Below, piece by piece: positions 56,829 through 64,000 of a DNA stretch of 64,000 nucleotides. The notes below the pieces were generated by a model. The model was not told the DNA's origin and ran no database searches. It saw only the letters and a list, made by a program, of their open reading frames with translations. Source of the DNA: Vesta saturnalis (lineage: Eukaryota > Arthropoda > Insecta > Coleoptera > Lampyridae). The first letter of the stretch is position 1, and each line of letters opens with the position of its first letter. The DNA lies in contig JARFJB010001817.1 of the NCBI GenBank assembly GCA_036346205.1, forward strand, positions 2,098,001 to 2,162,000, written 5' to 3'. A program made the translations under genes and the position numbers.

Positions 56829-57696
56829 AGGAGTACTAGAACTCATCATTCTAAGCAAAAAAGTTCATATGTACATGGGCCCGGAAATGCTTCGTTTCCG
56901 AAATAATTTCATTATTGGGATGACAAATTCAAATTTGTGGTCCATTTAGTTGTGGCTTCTAGAGGGCGCCACCGGCAACCATTTCGACCTCTTTAAATCG
57001 TTGCAATTTTTTTGTGCTACACTGTATGCCATTTTCGACTAGAAAATTGATTCTCCTATCTTTTCTGATAAAAAAAGGTATTTATTTTAGTGAAGTCGGT
57101 AGGGGCAACCCTTTCCGAGAAAAACGCATTTAAAACTCATGATGCATACACATTTTCGGAGGGTATTTTTTGACAGGTTTATCAATAGGGATTCTTAATT
57201 TTTACTAAGTAACATACTTGTTTACTTATGTGTCTGTCACTTTGCGTTCATTGATAATACAATTTTAATAAAAAGTCCATAATTAAATACGATAGAATGC
57301 CTAGACATAATTTATTTTCAAATTCAGAAATGCGTGATATGATTTGCGTTTACGCACAAGCAAAATTTTGTTGATCGTAGAGCGCATAGACGCTATTTAG
57401 AATTTTATCCCAAGTCGTGAACTTTTTCAACAACTTTTTAATAGACTTGGCGAAACTGGTACTTTTCGTCCCAAAAGGGATTTCAAACCACAACTAAATG
57501 GACCACAAATTTGAATTTAGCGTCCCAATACGAAATTTCATGAAATTATTTCGAAACAGTCGAAAGATATTGAAGAAAACGCGATTTCTGTTTTCAACTT
57601 TGACACCGAAGCATTTCCGAACCCATGTACATATGAACTTTTTTGCTTAGAATGATGAGTTCTAGTACTCCTTTAATTTTGGCGGATTAGATAAGA
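56805..57696. mobile_element. 0.89-kb MITE inserted in a transposase C-terminus
   Basis: TCTTATCTAATCCGCCAAAA, continuing TTAAAGGAGTACTAGAACTCATCATTCTAAGCAAAAAAGTTCATATGTACATGGG, occurs inverted at the right end (57696 inward). Arms also share CCACAAATTTGAATTTGTCATCCCAATA. Arm length about 150-200 bp. No ORF. It abuts a (TA)n microsatellite at its right side. Confidence 0.85.
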
Positions 57697-57701
57697 TTCA
57701 C

Positions 57702-57809
<108 letters not shown>

Positions 57810-57855
57810 CATACATACATACACACATAACAAATGCGATTTCAGATTCTTTATC

Positions 57856-58668
57856 ATGGCAAAAAGAAAACATAATACTCTGCCGCTCAGTAAAAAATAT
57901 AAAATTCTGCAGCAATTAGACAAAGGACAGTCAGGTGCTGAATTGGCTAAAATATACCAAATTGGTTGTTCAACGATTACCGACATACGAAAAAATCGAG
58001 AGGTAAAAACGAAAGCAATTTTTGTCACGGATTTTCGAAAATTTAATTGCATTCAGTTGATTTTCATTGTAACCTTTCCTTTTCAGGTACATAAAAGATT
58101 GCTACCATGGTCCGGGAAAGAGAAAGAGTTTCCGGAAATTGAAAAGGCTGTTTATTCATGGTTTTTAAAACAAAAAGCTTGCCACGTTCCTATCTCCTAT
58201 GAGATTTTAGCTGAAAAAGCTAAACAGTTTTACCAACAGCATTATGGAAAAGATGATTTTCGTGCCAGTAGAGGGTGGATCATCAAGTTTAGGCAGAGGT
58301 ATGACTTGAGAAGTTTGAAAAAAAAATTGGCCCAGAAGATTAGAAAAGAAAGCTTGCTACCTTGTCAAATATATAACGCTGTCGAGTCAGCTTTGTTTTA
58401 AAAATTCTTCCAGAAAAAAAGTTGGTAGGAACAAAAGAAAGAACAGCATCGGGTCGCAAAACTAGCAAAGAGAGGGTTACTTTTCTTACAAGTGCTAATG
58501 GAGAAGGAGGCCACAAATTAAAATTGCTTGTCACTGGTAAAGCTAGGAACCCACGTGCGTTCAATAAGAAAGAGCTACCTGTTATCTATAAATCAACTTC
58601 AAATGATTGGATGACCTCGGAGCTTTTTAAGGATTGGTTCATGTATCTTCCCATGAGGTTTCCATTTT
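57856..58668 (+). pseudogene. pogo/jerky-type transposase (CENP-B-like), truncated
   Basis: ATG 57856 begins MAKRKHNTLPLSKKYKILQQ, then GAELAKIYQIGCSTITDIRK, a psq/CENP-B N-terminal HTH. A probable 85-base intron (GTAAAAACG...TTTTCAG, about 58002-58086) follows. The second HTH (CENPB/Tc5 type) reads WFLKQKACHVPISYEILAEK and RASRGWIIKFRQRYDL. The DDE_1 domain starts NAVESALF, where the first catalytic Asp (normally NADES/NADET) is Val. After a stop/frameshift at 58400 come GTKERTASGRKTSKERVTFL and KLKLLVTGKARNPRAF, then WMTSELFKDWF. It ends at TGA 58668, before the second and third catalytic Asp. Not functional. Confidence 0.85.
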
Positions 58669-59104
58669 GAGAAATTTGAGAGGGAGGCTTACCAATTAAG
58701 TAAGAAAAATAAGAAGATCACATATCAAGATAACTGAATTTTTACGACCAAAATAAAATTAATTTTTGCTATGTATTTTGTTACTACCGTTTCATGTTTT
58801 CCCGAGTTTTCCTTTGTACGTAGCGATTCAGTTTGTTCTCGAATTCGTATTGTGTACTTACTGCACTTTTTGTATGTTATTTAAAGTAATAAGGTATTTG
58901 GAAATTATGTTTCATATAACTTCCCAATAAATTTTTTTTAATTTGTACATTGTAATTGCTATTTTATCTTGTTTTAGTAGTAGTTATGTACATACGTTAA
59001 GTACCAAATTATGTATATTTATAGTAATTCTCCAGTCATCCGAATTTTGCGTCGTTTTAATTGATTCAGACTATCGAGTCTGCACTGTGTGCGTGCGTGC
59101 GTGC

Positions 59105-59105
<1 letters not shown>
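58669..59105. other. Non-coding DNA after the pogo fragment
   Basis: AT-rich, with AATAAA near 58928. No gene seen. Confidence 0.4.

Positions 59106-59143
<38 letters not shown>
59106..59143. repeat. (TA)n microsatellite after (GTGC)n
   Basis: GTGCGTGCGTGCGTGCG runs directly into about 19 TA units. Confidence 0.95.
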
Positions 59144-59145
<2 letters not shown>

Positions 59146-59548
59146 TGCGACAACGGAGGATATCTCCTTACACAATAGGGATAGAAAAAAAGTTTAAATA
59201 CAAAAGTCTTTCAGTAATCAAATCCGAATTTAAAGAAAATATTTTCGTTTATACGGGGTGTCTCATATGAACTGGAGACCATGCAACTTCATCTTTTTAC
59301 TAGGACACCCTGTATTTTATTACATTTTCTGATTTTTCTATAAATTCTGAATCGGTTTTATTAAGGTCTATTATCATCTAAAATTAATAGTTTTTGAGAT
59401 ATTTAATGTTTTTTAAAAAATCACGATTTTCACGTATCATTGACAAAGGGCATACTTTTTTATTTGATATCCTTAAAGGAAAATATTTTGCAGGTTACTA
59501 GTGCACAGACGCACTTACTTTGTGTTCCTATAAAAATTTAAAAATATT

Positions 59549-61000
59549 ATACAAGGTGTTGCCAAAATTATTCACAAAATCATAATCTTCAAAACACAGA
59601 ATCTCAATTTTTTTAAATGGAATGCCTTATGTTTTTTACGGAAAAATGTTGATTAAGTAATAAGCTAACTTTTTTATAAAACATGTCCTATATTTTATAT
59701 CTATATTTTAAAATACACACCTCAATTTCAAAAATTTATATTAGTTGGCCATGGTTGTCATGGACACATTAATAAACAAATGTTTGTTTGACAATGACAG
59801 TTTAAAATTCAATTTAAACAATATTGAAAAATGTGAAAGATAATTGTATTGGCGTAAAACTTCGTTAACTCTATCTAATAATACTAATAACAAGTAAACA
59901 AAAGATGCAAAAAAAAAAATTTAAGTTAGATATTTTTAAAACAATATAACTAAAAATCATAAAATAACTAAAAATATTGTTCTATGTGTCTGCACTGATG
60001 TTCCTCACACAAACGAATTCTTTCAACAAAAGAATTGTTTACTTTTTGAAGCACTTTTCTATTTATGCCTTGAAAAACATTTCTTATTCTTTCTTCATGT
60101 TTTCCTTTGTTGTGGGAGGTAATCGGTAAACCTGATTTTTTACAAATCCCCACAAAAAAAAAAACAGTTTTGTAACATCCGGGAATCTAGATGGTCAAGA
60201 AATTGGCCCTCTCCTGCCAATCCATTTATTTGGAAATTGCAAATTTAGATGATTACGCACAATACCACTAAAATTGGCAATTGAATCCACAGTTGCCGTA
60301 AAACTTAAAGCGGTAAATTATCAAGGTAATGTCTAATGACATCACATATTTTGGATTTGTATCACTATAATAATGGAAATTATGACGATTTACAAATCCA
60401 TTTTTGTGGAAGGCAGCTTCGTCAGTAAACAATACGTAATCAAAGAAGTCCTGTTTTTCCTGTATTTTATTTAATGCCCAAAGGGAGAAATTTCTCCTAT
60501 TTATAAAATCCTGATCCATTAATTCTTGTACTGCTTGGATGTGGTATGGATGAAACTTTTGCTAGCGAATTATTTTATTTATCGTTGATTTTCCGATATT
60601 GTTGTTCAGTGCGATTTGCCTGCAAGAAGCTTGCGGATTTTCCTCGTTTGATGCAATGGTTGATCGTTCGCCATTTGATTCATAATTGATGTGTCCATTC
60701 CTTTCAAACCTCCTTGAGCCTTTCAAATGCCAAGCGATTTGGATGTCTTTCTGTATTTGGAAATTTTGAGCGTAAATTCTACTCGCTAATAATCAATTTC
60801 CGTCGGATGCGCCAATGCAATAAATCATTTGTATCAATTCTTCTTTTGAACATTTCATTTTAGTATTTAAATATTGTTTAAATTGAATTTTTAAACTGTC
60901 AGTGTAAAACAAACATTTGTTTATTAATGTTTCCATTACAACCATGGCCAACTACTTAATACAAATTTTTGAAATTAATGTATGTATTTTAAAAACTCGG
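59549..61000 (-). mobile_element. DUF4817-type transposon with inverted flanks
   Basis: Blocks at about 59690-59840 (TTAGTTGGCCATGGTTGTCA, then ACAAATGTTTGTTT and TTTAAAATTCAATTTAAACAATATT) recur inverted at 60870-61000. A terminus-like TACAAGGTGTTGCC lies at 59551 on the left; the right terminus is lost near 61000. A degraded transposase lies between. Confidence 0.65.
59942..60858 (-). pseudogene. DUF4817-type transposase
   Basis: Start ATG at 60856-60858 (MKCSKEELIQMIYCIGASDG), the DUF4817-like HTH. After breaks come QIALNNNIGKSTINKIIR and a pseudo-continuous frame 60519-60268: MDQDFINRRNFSLWALNKIQ, YVLFTDEAAFHKNGFVNRHN (first catalytic Asp) and YYSDTNPKYV. About 60235-60130 gives FPNKWIGRRGPIS, a TGA for Trp, PSRFPDVTKL and WGFVKN (third Asp). 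The second-Asp block is missing. At least four frame breaks. Confidence 0.75.
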
Positions 61001-61174
61001 AACTGTGGTTACCGAGACTTTCTCATATACTAACACAATTATAGTAGAGTGAAATAAAAATAGGTGTCACTTTTAAATAAGGGAAAATGAAAATCAAGAC
61101 GTCTGTGCTCAATCGCATAAGCGATCGTTACAACCAATATTTCACAAGATCTGTTTGCGTGACACAAATCGGTT

Positions 61175-61480
61175 AAGGTAAAGTGCCACTCCCGGTACAC
61201 TAATTTTGTTCAAACATCATATTTAAGGGTGCCACCTAATATAACTCAGCCATGCCAAATTCAAAATAGATACGTTCATATTTCAGAGTAGTTTATTTGA
61301 AGTATGACACAAAACTATTAAGGTAAAGTGCCACTTGTGGTACACAGATTTTGATGTGTCGCCTAATATAACTTACATCTGCCAAATTTGAAACAGATAC
61401 GTTGATATTTTAGAGTAGTTTATTGAAGCATGACACAAATGTGTTAAGGTAAAGTGCCACTTCCGGTCCCCGTATCTATC
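61175..61480 (+). repeat. Tandem repeat of 126-145 bp, ~2.3 copies
   Basis: AAGGTAAAGTGCCACT begins at 61175, 61320 and 61446. Each is followed by a GGTACAC-like block, GCCTAATATAACT, TGCCAAATT, ACAGATACGTT and ATATTTCAGAGTAGTTTATT. The internal indel explains the unequal spacing. No coding content. Confidence 0.8.
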
Positions 61481-61564
61481 CCAAAATGATGGAGATCTAC
61501 GATTTTGAAATAAGGCCTCCATGCCGAATTTCAATTATCTAGCTCAAAGCGTACGAGCGCTATA

Positions 61565-61589
61565 GTGCTTACATACAGACACAGACACA

Positions 61590-61624
<35 letters not shown>

Positions 61625-61870
61625 GCCCACGCTCACGCGCACGCTCGCACCCACACACACACCAGCACACATGCCAGCACGCACCGACCCACCGACACAG
61701 CCCAGCCACCCACCCACACCCACCCACCCAACACACCCACCCACCCTCCCTACCACCCACCCACCCACACACAAACACACAAACACGCAAACACGCAGAC
61801 AAACACGCAAACAAACACGCAAACAAACACGCAAATAAACACGCAAACAAACACGCAAACAAACACGGTA
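61565..61870. repeat. CA-rich microsatellite and (AACACGCAAACA)n
   Basis: (ACAGAC)n, (CA)n, then impure CACCCAC and finally AACACGCAAACA iterations. The three ORFs of 97-118 codons here are translations of the repeat. Confidence 0.95.
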
Positions 61871-63079
61871 TGCATCGGAGGTGTTAGAGTAGTTGTGCAA
61901 AAAAGTTTTGATCAGAAGTAATAAATGATCAAAAGTGATCGTAGTACATTCTAGTTAGAAATAGTGGGCAATATATTTTGAACAGATGACATGATCAATT
62001 ACTGAAATACCAAAGTGTCCAAAAAATGAGTGGTCACCAAAGACTACTGACTTAGGTAGGCTGGATGTGTACTTTAGATCATCTGAAAAGGCGTTGGGGT
62101 CGATTGTGCTGTAATATGATAAACAGGATAAAAGATAAAAAAAAGTAGAAAAGTGCACCGTCACAGCAACACATTCGAAATGTATAGGCGGGTAATTGAA
62201 AGCGAGTGGATAAGAAACAATTTTGACTATTAGAGCGGTACCACAGTGTCCGTTTTGTATGCTGTTCTGTAAGTATGAGTGGTTAGTGAATTTCAGTTGG
62301 CATCTGTATGTCTGTCTCTATTGAAAGGATGGATGTGTATGTTATCTTCATGAAGTTCTGCTTTTAATTATATCATGTTATCAATATTTATTTTTTGTAT
62401 GCATCGCTTGACTGCCCACGTTTCAAAATAAAAAGAAATGTATACGAAATTCAAGGAATACAAAGAATAGCCAAGCCAGGAATACCTTAGAATATCCGGG
62501 AATACCAAGCAATCTCAGTAATACCCTGGAATAAGATACATTTTTATGAGTAAGTGTAAAAATGAGAATTACTTGTGGTAGTGGTTAGTCCGTCGACGCC
62601 AACACAAACAAATAGGGGTGTTTCTTTATTATCTTGAAAAGTTGAATTCCCAGTTGGATTCTGGGATTCTGATACCTATGCTCATGACAGTTGGTATAAA
62701 TGCGTTGTAGTTTCCTCAGCGGTCACTTTTAGAATGTACTAGGAAAAATGATTAAAGTGGTTGGGTAAGTGCCTACTACCCATCGGAGTACCTGCATTTC
62801 TGGAAAGTTTATCTTAATCTGAATTTCATCGTATCAGCATTCTGTGTTCAGTTGGAATCAACAGTTGTTTGGATGTTAGTTGAGCGCGAAAAGCGATATA
62901 GATATACGTAATAATAGTTGTAAAATTGAAAATTAGTTAATTTTGAGTGATAATAATATAAATAGTTAGTGATATCTTAAATTTGTCTGTTTATACGTTT
63001 TATATACAAACATAACAGTTTTTTTTGATAATTATTATATATCCTTAGATTTGTAACGAAATTAGAATAATAATTTATA
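61871..63079. other. Non-coding DNA, no gene seen
   Basis: Includes GGAATACC-like short iterations near 62450-62540 (AGGAATACC, CGGGAATACC, AGTAATACC). No recognisable ORF, RNA or element end. Confidence 0.4.
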
Positions 63080-63809
63080 CAAGGTGTTCATTTAAAATCT
63101 TCCTCGGTTTCTCGAAATGTGAAGATTTTTTAAAAATCGCTGAAATACACAAACAGGATTATCGAGGAGTCTTTTTAATCAAAAATTGCTTCGTCTCCTT
63201 TTGCACGCTCAGGAGTTACTCCTTCAAAATCTTAAATCGTAAGAGGTATCGAGTGATTGCTCATTTGGAAGGTCCTTTTGATTCCTTGATGTTGGTATTT
63301 ATTTTTTTTAATCGGTCCATTCGTTTACGAGAAAAGTAAAGAAAACTTTTTTTTGCCCTATGGAACTTATCCTTTGAGTCCCAAATTCTTAATGTATTAT
63401 TATCTTTATTAAAAAGAAAACTGTCATAGAAACAACAATTGTTTTAAAAATTATTAATATAATACACCGTATCCGATAAATCAAAAATGCTTTTTGCCTT
63501 ACTTAAAGTGTTAGTTTGTTGAACAAATATGACATTTTATTGTGCCTGTGATAGTTTTCTTCTTAATAAACATAATAAATACATAAATATTTGGGACTTA
63601 AGGGTTAACTTCCATAGGGCAAAAAAAGTTTTATTTTTCTTTTCTCGCAAATGAACGGACGAATTTAAAATAAGGCCAAAATAAGGGAATGAAAAGGACC
63701 TTTCAAATGAGCTATCACTCGATAATCCTTTTTACGTATTTCAGCGATTTTTAAAAAATCGTCATATTTCGAGAAATCCGAGGTGGGAAGTTTTGAAATG
63801 AACACCCAG
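63080..63809. mobile_element. 730-bp TA-flanked MITE with long inverted arms
   Basis: Termini CAAGGTGTTCATTT and (inverted) CTGGGTGTTCATTT are flanked by TA (63078-63079, 63810-63811). Arms of about 280 bp share CTCGAAATRTGAMGATTTTT, AAAAATCGCTGAAATAC, GGTCCTTTTSATTCC and TTTTTTGCCCTATGGAA. The interior (63400-63590) is AT-rich without ORFs. Confidence 0.85.
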
Positions 63810-63911
63810 TAGGTACATCTGCTAATCATTTGGAAATAGACTCATACTGTTCGACATAAATCTGTACCTATGTAAACGGGAATTTTTACGACTCCAATTT
63901 TTGCTCAAAAC

Positions 63912-64000
63912 ATGCGTCTTTCTAACAGAATAATGTCGGGTAAATCTCTATTTGCTCTATTTGATGGGGACAGTGACGCAGAAGACTCATTATCGAGCAC
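63912..64000 (+). CDS. Partial ORF at window edge, unknown
   Basis: The frame from ATG 63912 (or the in-frame ATG 63933) is open to the end of the window: MSGKSLFALFDGDSDAEDSL from 63933. An acidic, Ser/Asp-rich N-terminus of this kind is seen in piggyBac-type transposases among others, but 22-29 residues are too few to identify it. Confidence 0.25.
   Translation, partial: MRLSNRIMSGKSLFALFDGDSDAEDSLSS

Noticed and set aside
61544..61921. Three ORFs of 97-118 codons
   Set aside because: Low-complexity translations of CA-rich microsatellite sequence.

Overview
The window reads as AT-rich, repeat-dominated DNA from an insect or closely related arthropod. The evidence is the mix of families: many Tc1/mariner-type transposases of the insect kind with an N-terminal DUF4817-like helix-turn-helix, mariner, Tc1 and pogo relatives, Penelope-like retroelements with GIY-YIG endonuclease tails, jockey/CR1-like LINEs, a Ty1/copia element, hAT- and Mutator-like miniature elements, and long (TA)n and (CA)n tracts. 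I found no convincing host gene, rRNA, functional tRNA or CRISPR array. Nearly every coding trace is broken by frameshifts, stops or truncation, so this looks like an old transposon graveyard, for example pericentromeric or other gene-poor DNA.

Layout. 1-4 kb: tail of a DUF4817-type transposon, a Penelope fragment and a mariner fossil. 4.2-12.9 kb: a nest of transposons. The outermost pair of inverted termini (4198-12900) encloses a Tc1 copy, another Tc1-like fragment and a 5.9-kb long-TIR element (6826-12714), which itself contains a 2.07-kb element (9083-11152) and a 776-bp miniature element (11292-12067). 14.58-20.48 kb: a 5.9-kb element with ~154-bp TIRs and a perfect 6-bp target-site duplication. 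It carries an integrase-type (DDE) transposase on the minus strand and, tail-to-tail on the plus strand, a multi-exon gene whose product joins a TDP-43-N-terminal-like domain, an Ig-like segment and a protein kinase domain. 20.9-28.8 kb: Penelope fragments around a 5.7-kb inverted-repeat element holding 138-bp minisatellites, a LINE tail, a split transposase and an intact 155-codon ORF that looks exonuclease-like. 28.8-32 kb: a decayed Ty1/copia element. 32.4-43.3 kb: foldback, hAT-like and Tc1/mariner-like miniature elements, tandem repeats, a 5'-truncated LINE and a possible Ulp1-type protease fragment. 44-48.6 kb: a ~2.2-kb duplication with CA-rich tracts and a dispersed ~160-bp satellite.

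48.67-54.81 kb holds the most unusual structure. It is a 6.1-kb element with ~470-bp terminal inverted repeats and one long plus-strand gene. The product has N-terminal Cys/His zinc-binding motifs, a central conserved domain, a FEN1/XPG (PIN-like) nuclease domain whose acidic residues are kept, and a C-terminal CXC cysteine-rich tail. It has many lesions but the domain plan is clear. I could not place it in a transposon superfamily that I can name. 55.5-64 kb returns to miniature elements, DUF4817-type and pogo transposase fossils and microsatellites, and ends with a short ORF running off the edge.

The two strongest candidates for a poorly described system are the nuclease-bearing element at 48667-54805 and the kinase-bearing element at 14582-20483. 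All assignments come from reading the sequence and recalled family knowledge; no database search was run.
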